Origin: Mallotus nudiflorus
Lineage: Eukaryota > Streptophyta > Magnoliopsida > Malpighiales > Euphorbiaceae
DNA length: 64,000 nucleotides
NCBI GenBank assembly: GCA_947683625.1
Contig: CANTUR010000166.1
Location: forward strand, 4,667,001-4,731,000
Direction of reading: 5' to 3'
Made by a program: the position numbers and the translations under genes. This document shows positions 1 to 15,069 of the stretch, one piece after another. How positions within the stretch are numbered: the stretch's first letter is position 1; each line of letters opens with the position of its first letter. The notes under the pieces are model-generated. The model made no database searches. It saw only the letters and a program-made list of their open reading frames with translations, and was not told where the DNA came from.

Positions 1-650
1 CTGGGTATAATGAAACTTTTATCCAATAAGTCTTGCAATTGCTCTTTTAATTCCTTTAACTCTGCAGGAACCATTCTATAGGGCGACATCAAAATAGGAG
101 TTGTACCTGGGACCATATCTATATAGAATTTGATCTCTCAATGAGGTGGTAAACTTGGTAACTCCTCAGGAAAAATGTCAGGAAACTCACAAGCAATTAA
201 AACATCTGTGAGAGATAACTTCTCCATTGAAGTATCCTTGACTAGTGCCAAGTATCCCTGACAGCCTTTCCTTAACATCTTCCTAGCCGTAATAGTGGAA
301 ATGAGATTCTGAAGTGCAGAACTCTTATCACCCATAAACTTAAACTCTTCTTCATCCGAAATTCTAAAAATCACCTCTTTACTCCGACAATCCATAATGG
401 CATAGTGCTGACATAACCAATCCATACCAAGGATCACATCAAACTCCATTATATTCAACAACACCAATTCCACTGGCAATTCTTTACCTCTAACTAACAG
501 CAGACAACCAGAAAGAACCATGTCGATGTCTAATGAATCGCTTAGAGGAGTGGTGACAGATAAAGGAAATGCCATCCTTGAAGCTTGCCAACATGACTTC
601 AAAGTAAAAATAGGGGACATAAAAGAATGTGTGGCACCTGGATTAATCAA
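1..650 (-). pseudogene. Protease and start of reverse transcriptase of the long-LTR Ty3 element
   Basis: The retropepsin-like region (about 138-650) shows GATHSF near its start and the typical VILGMDWL further on. It is followed by FPDIFPEELP, the usual linker into reverse transcriptase. After a stop at about 138 the frame continues to the left edge with YRMVPAELKELK and LLDKSFI, the conserved first RT block of Ty3 elements. The active-site aspartate expected before SGATHSF reads NPG here, so the protease should be inactive. The polyprotein would have been processed by this protease and the RT would have copied the element's RNA. This copy is a pseudogene by the missing aspartate and the stop. 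Confidence 0.8.
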
Positions 651-899
651 AACTCTAGGATCCTACTAAGTGAGGGTGAAAACAACGGCGTTGGATGCCT
701 GAGCATCCTACTGAGTGAGGGTGAAAACTTTGGCCTGACCTTGACCTCCCTACTAGCTGGTGGAAGCTTGACCAAAACCCCTGACACCTCCTCTACTACC
801 TCTACCATGCCCCTACTGGGCAACAATCTGTGTCGTACTCGAATACTGAGCTGGAGGCAACTGATAAAGAGCTGGAACTGAACTAGAAATAGACTACTG

Positions 900-2021
900 C
901 AAAATTACCGCTGATAGCTAGAATATGGACACCCTTTGGAAAAATGTCCTATTTGTCCATATCGAAAAAAAGCTTTAGGAGTCATGTAGCATGGTCCCTG
1001 ATGGACTCTCCCATACATTTGACAAGCACTGGCTGCTAATCTTGTGTTGCCATAACGCAAACTCTGACCACTGCTACTACTGGTAGCTCTATAATCGAAT
1101 TTGATAGGTCTATGCGGTCCACCACGACCATGTCTGCTACTTCTATGGACTCTCTGTTAAGGTCTCTGGCTTCACTGATAGGATCCTCTCTGAGGACTGC
1201 TAGAGCCAATGCAAAAAGTGGTGTACTTAGTACTCTATAATCCTCCTGTCTGTACTGATAATAATTAGGCATAACCCCTTGCCTAACCAGTCTGAGCTTT
1301 ATCTCCTTGGCTAACTCTATCACAGACTCAAGAGTAAGGCCTACAGTAGGCATTCTAGCGAATGTAGAACCCAATCCAGTAACGTATGTTGTAACTGCGA
1401 AACACTGATCTATCATCAGGTCCTCTGCATACCGACCCAGTCTGAGGAATTCTCTGGTATAGTCTTTTACTGATATGTCACCTTTGGTAATACTCGTCAG
1501 CTAAAGTCTGTAACTCATCCACATAGGCTTTGGATAAAAATGTCTCATGAATTTTTCTCAAAACTGAGCCTAGGTAAGTGTCGTTATGTGCAGCTTGATG
1601 ACCTGAACGAACCAATCTAGGGTTGGTTCCTCACCAGACAGCTCAACTGTCATGATCCACTGATACTCGGTATGAGTAGTCCGAGTCCTCATCTCAATAG
1701 TATACAGAAAATCCAAAGGATCTATAGTCTTATTAAATGATATCCTGTTGATTTTGGAATAGAACAACGTTGCCTCAGGGTCAGACATACCCTGTTGATA
1801 AACAGGCCACATCTGTAGTGTGGTTGGAGGTAAGCAGCTTCCTCGAACTCTAGCTTTACAGGTTCCTCATCCTGTAGCCCTTTCTACCTACAGTGACCTG
1901 TCGCTCATTGAGGTCTACCTCTACACCTGGTTAGTGGCTCTGAAGGTAAAACCTCATCCTGAAAGGGCTCATCATCCTCGACCTCAATGACTAATGGAGC
2001 AACACGCACTCGCCTCCTCAT
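900..2021 (-). pseudogene. gag of the long-LTR Ty3 element (broken)
   Basis: A start ATG at 2019-2021 opens MRRRVRVAPLVIEVEDDE, an acidic gag beginning. Further fragments follow at 1570-1812 (FNKTIDPLDFLYTIEMRTR, a capsid-like stretch) and 1036-1416. The frame is interrupted several times between them. A zinc-knuckle position is recognisable on the minus strand of about 927-973 (RYGQIGHFSKGC), but the first two cysteines read F and Y. Gag would form the virus-like particle and bind RNA. Loss of the CCHC cysteines and the frame breaks show decay. Identity rests on position between the primer site and protease and on these motifs. Confidence 0.72.
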
Positions 2022-2214
2022 TTTGAAAAGATAAAACTAATGAGATTTAGATAAAATGGACAATAACAAACAACAAACAGACACCCTAATGGTTACACAG
2101 AATTCTAAAAGCAACAAAGACTTATCAAAGACATGATTAAACCTAATTTACTACAATAATTTCAAAAAAAAACATGACTTTGATAACCTAAGTCCACAAC
2201 ACTAATAACCTAGG

Positions 2215-2226
2215 GCTCTGATACCA
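2215..2226 (-). other. Primer-binding site, initiator tRNA-Met type
   Basis: The minus strand reads TGGTATCAGAGC, the standard plant retrotransposon site complementary to the 3' end of initiator methionine tRNA. It lies 4 bases inside the LTR edge at 2231, where it should be for minus-strand DNA priming. Confidence 0.88.
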
Positions 2227-2230
2227 ACTT

Positions 2231-5306
<3,076 letters not shown>

Positions 5307-5529
5307 TAATGGATATTTTCTATGATGACCTTGAAATTTCTCTTTCTAACTTATTTGAAAATGATGACATTTTCTTTTCTAAAGTTAATACGATAAGGTC
5401 CGACTTTACTTATTTGTGCGATGTTTTTCCTAATGGTTATTCTGTTTATGATGATCATTCATGCATATGTTTGACATTAATTCAGCGTAAATTGAATCAT
5501 TTAATCTAGGCACATGTGATGATCCTAAA
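5307..5529 (+). pseudogene. Fragment of Tat-type element A upstream of its RT
   Basis: The reading frame from 5309 gives a segment with YLCDVFPNG and DDHSCIC. Element B has the matching segment at 29444-29626 (YLCDINSDG, NDRSCIF), also just before its reverse transcriptase. The segment stops at the copia target duplication (CTAAA, 5525-5529) and the same element continues at 19036 with YDLTPNEIGK, matching B's YDLTLEEREK. So this is element A, split by the copia insertion. On the left it is cut by the long-LTR element. Confidence 0.7.
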
Positions 5530-7949
5530 TGAAGGAATCAATTACACATACCAAAATATGAGCAAAAGCGTGGTGTGAGCATAAAACCGGTTAGGATAAA
5601 TTTCAAAATTTTTTCCTAGTGTGTAATCCTTGCATGAAGGCAAGTATTCCAAAACCACCAAGATCACAACACATTTAATTTACACAACTAATAACTTGCA
5701 TGCTTAATAGACAACATAAATCAAAGAATCATAAAATAACCAAAACACAAAGCATGGCAAGAGACTTATATCTAGAGTTTTGTAACACTTACAAAATGTT
5801 AGTAGGATGCTCGATAGGCTTTAGGAAATAGTTGATGCAAATCTACAAGCTCCTAGCATCCTAAGTGTGAAGCCTCTAGCTTGAAACACACAAGTAGCAC
5901 CAAAATGACTCCAAGATTTGATGTACCTCTACCTATAAGCTACTCCTTGATAGTGATCCAAAAGCTTGCTAGAGTTCCTTTCCTTGCTTGGATGATATAA
6001 GACTTCTCTTGCACAACTCTTGTATAAAGGATGATGACAATGGACTTATGAAGAAACACAACTCTTGTATCTCTTACTCACACTCACAACACTTAGAAGA
6101 AAGATGAAGAAGAAGACTCAACTCTTATTTTTCTCTTAGTGTTTTTTCTCTCTAATGTAAGTGGTAAGTAAATTGTTAAGTGTAGAGAATATCCACTAAC
6201 ATGGCGTGTGTATGTAAGAGACTAATTAACATGTGTAGAGTCTCTCTATTGACTTAAGCTTGAGTGTAGGATAAGCAATCTCATGCATGTGCTTACTTTT
6301 TCACTTTGAGTGTAAAATAAGCTAACTCATGCATGTAGAGATTGACCACTAACTTAAAGTGCATGCTTATGACACATCTCCATATTGTCAACCATGCAAT
6401 CACATTGCATGTAAAGTTATGCTTAGGTGGCCACCATGCAAGCATGATCATCATATGGTCATGCTTATGTGGCACCTCCTTTAGTAAGTGGGCTTTAGGC
6501 TTATTTAACTCTTAAATAAGCCCATCTCTACAACATCCACTAATTAGTCTTATAGGCTTTATTTAACACTTAAAGAAGGCCTATATTAATAATACACCTA
6601 ATTGTCCAAGCCCATGCATCATCCATTAAACTATATATACATGGTCCATCTCATGGTCCATATCCAAACTAATATTGGTGGCAAATATCAATTTGGTCCT
6701 TAAACTTAATATCATATATTAAATTAAGTCCAAATTAATATTTAATAGTCCTAACCTTTGAATTAGATTTTAGGATATGCTAGATACCCGCACAAGCAAA
6801 AATCCAAATCAATTAATTTAATTAATTAATTAAACATTTTAATTAATAATCAAATTAACAAATATCATTATCGGTGCTACTCTTATGTGTGTGACTTACT
6901 AAGTTCAAGTCCAAATGGTAATGGAAATAAATAATATTAACTTTTAATATTATTGGAAACTCTTTCCAAGCTAAATGTGAAAATCCTAATTAATCACATT
7001 TAGTTTCCATAAGTCATGAGTGACCCCCAGTATAGATGTCACGACTACCTAATTGGAAATGAATGCTATCCGTAGATTCACAAGAACCATAGAACATAAT
7101 TACCGTGCACTCAATGTCCCTTCATTTTAAGATCCCAACATTGGCTAGAGTCATGGTTAGTCAAACTCTAATTGCCTTAATCATATGGCCTCATCTTCAG
7201 TTTAATTCTCGATAAAACATGACTTCTATTAGAAACACTTTCTAGCATCGAAACTCTTTTTGGGTAAGTCATGTTTGACCTGGCCAGGTAATCATTCATC
7301 GAGAATAACTTAGATAGCATAGGATCTTATCATGGTTCACTTAAGGTAATGAATTCCATCTTGGTCGATCACTCATCCCTACATAGAACCGACTAGAGCC
7401 ACCACACACCATATACCTATACGTGGCTAGCACAAGTATGTAAGTGGTAACAAACTCTAATCAACCATATGTGGATGACTGTCTCACCTCAAGTTAAAGG
7501 ACCATATGCACCATTATGTCCAAGATAGTGATTATTGACTAAAGTGAATTTCCACACAACCACTTATCTTACGTCACTGTTCGATCCACCCATCACATGA
7601 GTATCCAAATGTGTATTCTGATATCTAATATCAAGTAGCATGAGACTCACTACCTCCCACTATCGATATCATATACCGATCAAGGAAAATAGATAGAGGT
7701 GATAGTCTATGAATTAATATGACCCATTTATTAATCCAATGACTATGAACATTTTATAACATACGTACTAAATGAATTTATCATTCATATTATCAACACT
7801 TGATAATAAAGTCATTTAATAATATGTTAAAGGGTAAACACTTAAATAAATAAACACTTTATCTAAATGAATATTATATTGCCATAGGGATAAAAGTACA
7901 ATGTCATTTATATTACAAGAAATGGCACTAGGGCACATCTATAGTAACA
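5530..7949 (-). repeat. 3' LTR of the copia element
   Basis: Near-identical in layout to 16589-19030. Termini are TG...CA, and the duplication CTAAA lies directly to the left. It contains many short antisense frames but no credible gene. Confidence 0.92.
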
Positions 7950-7962
7950 ATCTCCCACTTGT
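7950..7962 (-). other. Polypurine tract of the copia element
   Basis: The minus strand reads AAGTGGGAGAT immediately before the LTR start TGTTACTATAG, the usual plus-strand priming site of copia elements. Confidence 0.8.
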
Positions 7963-8077
7963 ACTAGCTCCATTCACTACAATATCTAAGGCCCATCTTC
8001 TTAAGAGGATGGTCTAACTATAGCTGAATAAGCGCCTTAGTCAGTGGATCAACCACATTATTAGCTAAAGCTACCTT

Positions 8078-9754
8078 TTACACAAGCGCATTGCCCTTTC
8101 CAATAAGTACTCTGATAATATGATAGCACCTTTTTATATGTTTGGATTTCTGGTGAGACTTCGGTTCTTTTGCCAAAGTAATGGCTTCATTGTTACCGCA
8201 AAAGAGAGGAACTGCTGACTCAATGGAAGGAACAACTCCTAGTTCGGTGATAAAATTTTGAAACCAAATAGCTTCCTTAGTAGCATTCGATGCGGCTATA
8301 TACTCGGCCTCTGTAGTGGAATTAATAATGATACTTTGCTTGAAACTCTTCCAGCTCACTGCACCTCCATTATAAGTAAAGACAAACCTAGAGATAAACT
8401 TTCTATCATCCACATTTAACTGAAAATCAGTGTCTGTGAAACCTGTAAGCTGTAAGTCACCTCCTTCATAAGTCAAGACTAAATCCTTAATCCTTCTTAA
8501 GTACTTAAGGATAGCCTTAACTACCACCCAATGCTCCAAGCCTGGGTTAGATTGAAACCTACTAGTCACACTAATAGTATAAGCATGTCCGGCCTAGTAC
8601 ACAACATAGCATACATTCCTAGAGCTGAAGCATAAGGAACCTTGGCCATTTTCGCCATGTCCTTGGGTGTCTTGGGCAACATCTCCTTGGATAGGTGGAT
8701 ACCATGCCTAAAAGGTAAAAATCCCCTCTTGGAATCAAGCATGTTAAACCTCTTCAGCACTTTTTCCAAGTAAAGACATTGGGATAAACCTATCATTCTC
8801 TTTTATCTATCTCTATAGACTCGAATCCTGAGAATATAGGTAGCTTCCCCTAAGTCTTTCATCAAGAAGGTTTTAGAAAACCATACTTTCATTAAGGTCA
8901 TCATACCAACATCATTACTAATGAGAAGAATATCATCCATATACAAGACTAGGAAAGTAAGCTGACTCCCACTAACCTTCTTGTAAACACATGGCTCATC
9001 CTCATTCTTAATGAAACTATAAGAACGGATAGCCTCATCAAAATGATGATTCCAACTCCTTGAAGCTTGCTTTAGACCATATATCAATCTATTAAGCTTG
9101 CACACTTTGAGCTTTCCTTATATTCAAAACCCTTAGGTTGCTCCATGAAAATGTCTTCCTCAACATGGCCATTAAGGAAGGCAGTCTTGACATCCATTTG
9201 CCAAACCTCATAATCATAGTGTGCGGCTATCACAAGAAGAATTCGAATGGATTTAAGTATAGCTACTGTGAGAAGTTCTCCTCATAGTCAACCCCTTGCC
9301 TTTAGCAAAACCCTTTCGCTATAAGCCTAGCTTTATAGGTCTCTACCTTCCCGTCTGCACCAATCTTTCTCTTGAAGATCCATTTACACCCAATAGGTAC
9401 AAAACCCTCAGGAGGATCAACAAGTGTCCAGACTTGGTTTGCATACATGGAATCCATTTCAGTTCTTATCACCTCAAGCCATCTTGAAGAATCTTTATCA
9501 TATAAAGCTTCTTCATATGTAGTAGGATAATCATCATGAATATTCTCTTTATGAACATGCAACTCTTGCACATCATGAAGAAAACCGTATCTCTTCGGAG
9601 GATGAGATACCCTATTAGACCTTTTAAGAGTCAGTATGATGACATTCTCAACTGGAGTAGGCTCATTGGGTTTATCAATGTCCATTAAATCAATTTGTTA
9701 GGCTTCCTTAGATGATTCCTCATCTAAAATTATCTTCCTTCCTTTGCCACTTTC
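8078..9754 (-). pseudogene. copia reverse transcriptase and RNase H (broken pol 3' part)
   Basis: From high to low coordinates, the minus strand shows the pre-RT linker, then RT block 1 (WTLVDPPEGFVPIGCKWIFK, about 9430-9360). Next come IYGLKQASRSW and the catalytic box YMDD (about 8940), and finally RNase H with STTEAEYIAAS and the IKRCYHIIR tail (8100-8320). RT copies the element RNA and RNase H removes the template. The frame is broken around 9300-9105 and again near 8800 and 8569. The region ends at the duplication CTTAA (9755-9759) of a nested solo LTR, beyond which the gene continues at 13000. Confidence 0.9.
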
Positions 9755-9759
9755 CTTAA

Positions 9760-12700
9760 TGTAATATCCCGTGTTTTTTTAAATATTTTAATACTGCATC
9801 GGGATATGCAGTGTTAATAATTTATATATATATATTTATGATATTTCATGAGTTGTTATTTAATTAAAATTTATTTTATTTATTTTATGTTATTTTAAGC
9901 ACTTTACGTAAAATTTTCCCGGGACTTGCATTTCCGAGGAAATTGACCCGTAGATTATTTATTACTAATTATTTTAAATAGATTTCCATATTTGCATGAG
10001 CTCATATATATTTTTAAAAGTACTAAATAAAATATATATGTGTATTTATTTAATTAGGGTTTAATTAATTACCCTAGTATTTTTATTATTTATTAATTAG
10101 TTTTAATATTATTTAATTATTTTTAGTGTATAAATTACTTAATATATTAAATTATGTGTGTGGTGAATATTTATTTTCCATACAATATTTTATATTAAAA
10201 TAATATAAAGTATATATATATATACAAATTTATTAAACTTTACCTTATTTATATCCGTGCCCCTCCCTCCTCTTCTTCTTCTCCGGACGCGACCGTCACC
10301 TTCACTGCCTGTAACTTCCATTCGTCACCATTCAGAGTGCCTCTCGGCGTGCCACCTTCGTCCTCAGCCATTCCCCGCCGCCAACAGCTTCCTTTCCCGT
10401 CGAGTTTGGCCAGAAATAGATTGAGTTGCTGAAACTCAAGCTTCACGCCGTTCTTCCTCCTCCGGCCATTATTCTTCACGTTTTTGGTGTCCTTGAGCTC
10501 CTCAAGCTTCAGTGATCTTGATTCAAGCTTCGGTTTGAGCTCTAACTCCCTCAATTTTTCTGTTTCTCGATTTTTCAATTTCGGCCATATTGAATTTTTG
10601 AATTTTTTTTTTAGCTTTTCTTTATGATTCATGAAAAATTCCTTAACAAATGTTGTTCCCCTTAGCTTAATCTACATGTGTGAATTTTTGAAAATTATTT
10701 TGATTTTTGAATATTTTATTATTATTTTCTAATTTTCAAAAATTAATTAAATAAATTATGAAATTGTGTTTTATGATAAATATAGGTTTTGAAATGAATT
10801 ATAGAAATTTATTTGGAATTTTTATGAATTTTTATGTATTTATTTTGAATTTAATTAATTTATGTAATTTTGAGAAAATAGGGTTAATTATGTTTTTAAT
10901 TGAAATTACTTAGTTAATTGAGTTTAATTATTGATATTATTGATAAATATGTTGAGAAACTTAATTTTGTGCAATTATATTATTTTTGGTGAATTTTAGG
11001 AGTAATTTTAATATATTTATATATATAGGGGTATTTTGGTAATTTTACTCTAAATTGACTAAAAATATAATTAAATTGGTTTTAATAGTTATTTAAGGTA
11101 TAAAAATGATTTCTACAAATTATTTAGTATTTTTAATTAATTAAAACTATTTTTCGTGAATTATTTTCAAATTATATATATAATATACGATTTTTCTAAA
11201 TAAATGAGTTTTATCGGTTTTTACTGTGTTTTAGGATTAATTACGTAATTTCTACTTATTAAATATATTTCTATGATATAAGGGTATTTTTGGTATTTTT
11301 ATATTGTTTTGTGAATTGTGGACCTCGGTCGGTGATTTGTAGTTTGGAGTTCGACTGAGGGATTTTGGTTGTGTTTTGTGTTTATTTTTTCGAAGTATGT
11401 TTCTTTGCAGGGCCGGCTCTACTCTTTGAGTAGAGAGATGTCCATTTTACATGGGAGGTTCCGTCGAATTTTTGGTAGAATTCTCGTAAAACGTGATGTC
11501 CGGTCGAACCCTAATTCTGATTCTGTGACTAATATTCTAGATCGAGTTTCTAGGATTTTCTGTTAGGTTTATTTTGATGTCTGTTATTATTGTTTGTTTA
11601 GTTGCACTGAGACCGAGGCCTAGTGGACCAGGCTCGTCGGACCCATCTCGAGGAGCGCACTAATTGTGAGTTACTATTCTATATATATATGCTTTAAGGT
11701 GCATGATTTAGAATTGTATGTTTTATTTCGATTAATTATGCATAAATAATTCAATTAGTATTTAAGTTTATTTTTAGTTTACTTTTGGTTTATTTTTGGT
11801 TTATTATTGGTATATTTTAAACTATATGCATGTTTTATTAGTGAACTATGTTTAAAATGTTTTCAAATACATTTCTAGTTTATTTTGTAATTTAACTGGA
11901 TTTATTTAACGTATATATACTCAAAATATACCTGGTTTACTTTTGGTATATTTCTAGTATATATATGGTTATTGTTGCTATTATATTTAAATTCATGCAT
12001 CATTTATTTTTATGAATGTATGCTTTATATTTCAATGAAGGATATCAATAGAACGTGCTACTTAGTGGGCAGCACTAGGACCGAGTATGTACCGGTACGC
12101 TTATAGCATTTAGGCTATACTACTAACCATTTGTGGATATTGATTGGATTTGATTTATCTAATGTGTGATATGATTTGGGAGTGTGATTGCTGGAGCGCG
12201 GTTGACCAAGTATCTCGGGACCAATCACACTGACAGTCAGACTGCTGGAGCTCGGTTGACTCAGTGTCTCGGGGTCAGTCTACTGTCCAAATGGATCAAG
12301 TGATTATATTGGAATAAGTGAGCCTGTATGGCTAGAGTGTTGTCTAACACTGTTTTGAGGTTCCGATTTTCTAGGGTTCTATTCGATCCTTCATAAACTG
12401 TGATTTTCAATAAAAACATATAAAATGATTTTTATTACATTTGTGTGTAGTTGCTTGTATACATACATATTATATATACTTTTGACTGTGTGCATTGGCA
12501 TTTAGTATGCATGTATATATATTATAGTAATTCACTCAGTGAGGTCTGACTTCCCTCCGTTGACTATTTTTCAAGAGAGTCATCATCTTCAGACCTCAGT
12601 AGCAGGCCTGTACGTCGGATTTCTTTCGTCCCGACTTCTTTATGTAAACTGCTCACTTGAGTTTTATTTTATGATCTAGACACTGCAGTAGTTATGGTTA

Positions 12701-12994
12701 ACTGTGAGATTGTTGTATTATATTTGTAAGAGTTATTTATTTTAAGAATTTGAACTGGATTTGTATTAAAAGAGTTTATTTATTTATATATGAGATGAGA
12801 ATTTGATTTAAATTCCATGGTGGATTATTATTTTTATATTTATGATTTTATTCCGCTGCATAATATTTTACTTAAATGTGTTGTTATTATTTCTATTGCA
12901 TGTTTTATTTTATTTTAGGCTTGCTACGGGTTCTGGATTCAAAAGAATTCCCGTTCCCTAGCGCCAGTCATGGCCCCTGTTTTGGGTCGTGACA
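9760..12994 (+). repeat. Solo LTR of the long-LTR Ty3 family, nested in copia pol
   Basis: It starts TGTAATATCC and ends GGTCGTGACA. A perfect 5-base duplication CTTAA flanks it (9755-9759 and 12995-12999), with no internal domain or partner LTR, so it is a solo LTR left by LTR-LTR recombination. The copia frame resumes directly on the other side. At 3235 bases it shares three marks with the other copies: a GC-rich island after a TATA-rich stretch (about 10255-10480), a conserved block with TTTGCAGGGCCGG (about 11400-11510), and the inverted-repeat cluster at about 12040-12600. No gene of its own is credible. Confidence 0.95.
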
Positions 12995-12999
12995 CTTAA

Positions 13000-14272
13000 G
13001 AAACTATTTCTCAAGGAATATATCACCTCTGCTTACAATAACAACTTGTTTAGTAGGAAGATAAAAGCAATATCCTAAGTTTTCTTTAGGATATCGAATA
13101 AACCTTCCTTTAATTGATTTTACATCCAACTTATTTGATTTTAGCTTTTTAATAAAAGCTGGGCACCCCCAAATCTTAACATGTTTAAGACTTGGATCCT
13201 TACCATTCCATATCTCATATGGTGTGGCAGAAATGGACTTGAATGGAACTCGATTAAGGATGTAGGAGGCCGTTTGGAGTGCAAAACCCTAAAGTGATAT
13301 AGGGAGATCGATGTAGCTTATCATAGAACATACCATATCCAATAAAGTACGATTTCACCTCCTGGACACACCATTTAATTGAGGTGTTCCAGGAGGTGTG
13401 AGTTGTGATGCAATGCTTCCTTAAGGAACTCAATGAACTCGATACTCAAGTATTCACCTCCTCGATCCGATATTAGAGTCTTAATACTTTCCCCGTTTGG
13501 TTTTCTACTTGGGCTTTGAACTCCTTAAACTTTTGTCAAAGGATTCACTTTCGTTCTTTATAAGAAATAAATGCCCATACATTAATAGATTATCTATAAA
13601 GGTTATAAAGTAGTAGAAACCACCTCTAACCATTACACTAAATGGTCCACATACATCACTATGTATGAATTCCAACACATCTTTGGCTCTTGCCATTTGT
13701 CTAATAAATGGTGATATATTCATCTTGCCTTAAAGACAAGCCTCACAAGCTAAATCAGATGCAGATTCAAGATTACTCAAGATTCCTATCCTTTCTAACT
13801 TCGTGATCCTATCCTCCGCAATGTGACATAATCTCACGTGCCACAGATATTTGGAGTTAAAGGCATTTTTAATTAGCATTGCATTCATATCACTCACATT
13901 AGTCTGAGGCTCATTGTTACTGGACATATTATCAATATAATATAAACCATGTATTAAATAACCCATGCCAACCAATTCATTTCCAAAATGAATCTTATAT
14001 ACATCTCTACAAAAGTGGAATTCATAACCCTTTCTAGTTAAACTAGAAATAGAGATAATGTTTTTATAGGCATTAGGCACATACAATACATCATCCAATA
14101 ACAAAATATGATTATATAAATCAATTAAAGTTGATCCTCTAGCCTTAGTCGCAAAACTTGCTCCATTTCCTAGCTTTAGGGTCACTTTATTGGGCCTCAA
14201 CCTTCTCTCATTTGCTAGATCCTGCAAGGATAAACAAATGTGAGAACTTGCACCGGTATCTAATACCATGCA
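13000..14272 (-). pseudogene. copia protease and integrase (broken)
   Basis: The minus strand reads MVLDTGASSHIC (aspartic protease active site, about 14269), then the pre-integrase zinc-binding region (WHVRLCHIAEDRI, about 13840). Next comes the integrase core with IHSDVCGPF (first catalytic Asp, about 13660) and SDRGGEYL (second Asp, about 13470). After a frame change GTPQLNGV appears near 13380. Protease cuts the polyprotein and integrase joins the cDNA to the chromosome. A stop after the pre-integrase block and frame shifts in the core make it non-functional. It runs into the solo LTR duplication at 12995-12999. Confidence 0.88.
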
Positions 14273-14369
14273 TTAGATGAGCTCTTACAACATTTAGAAG
14301 CTAATAAACTAAAGAAAGTCTCACCTTCTCCTTGTTTTCCCTTTCCTTTTATCTTAAGAGACTCAAGGA

Positions 14370-15069
14370 ACTTAAGACAATTCCTTTTCTAATTTCCTTC
14401 ACCTTGGCAATGGAAACACTTTCCCTTACCTTGATCTTCCCTCATAATGGTCTTGCCCTTATTCTTGGCTATGCCACCCATGGGCTTAACAACACTTGTC
14501 TTGCCTTTCTTTTTCTTATTGCCTTTCTTCTTAGTCCCACTAGAAATGGTAATAAGTGCAACCTCTTTCCCTTTACTCTCTAAGATAGTTTTTTAGGCCA
14601 TTACGAGCATGTTCAAAAGCTCTGCAAGAGTGCACTCTATCTTATTCATATGGAAGTTGGCAATGGTTTGCCCAAAAGATTTGGGAAGGGATTGAAGGAT
14701 CAAATCCACTTGGAGGTGGAAGTCCATTGTGAAATCTAGACTTTCTAGCTCCTCCATTGATCTAATCATGGAGTTCACATGGGCTCCCACTTCCTCGCCC
14801 TCCCTCATCCTAGCATGGAAAAGCCACTTAGATATCTCATATCTAGCGGTCCTACTTTGCTCACCAAACAACTCTTGTAGGTGAAGTAGGATTTCCTTTG
14901 CACTAGTGTACTTCTCATGTTGCCGATGGATTTCAGTGCTTATGGAAGCCCCTATGATGCAATGTGCTTGTATATCATCATCTTTCCATTTATCAAGAGT
15001 GATTTGCTCCTCTTGGGAAGAATTTTGGAGAAGTGGTCCGAGTGGGCATTGTTCTAATACATAAAGCAT
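14370..15069 (-). pseudogene. copia gag (UBN2-type) with degraded zinc knuckle
   Basis: The open frame at 14593-15069 gives a 158-residue gag core of the UBN2 type: KWKDDDIQAHCIIGASIS, a helical middle, and LPKSFGQTIANF. Downstream in another frame, the minus strand of about 14383-14424 reads KCFHCQGEGN, a stop in the usual W position, then KRNC, a CCHC zinc knuckle with an internal stop. Gag forms the particle that packages element RNA. The frame break between core and knuckle and the stop inside the knuckle show inactivation. Confidence 0.85.

Noticed and set aside
10249..10632. 127-codon minus-strand frame in the GC-rich island of a solo LTR
   Set aside because: It is Lys/Glu-rich and not kept in the sister LTRs. 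The island is more likely the promoter-proximal leader of the LTR.
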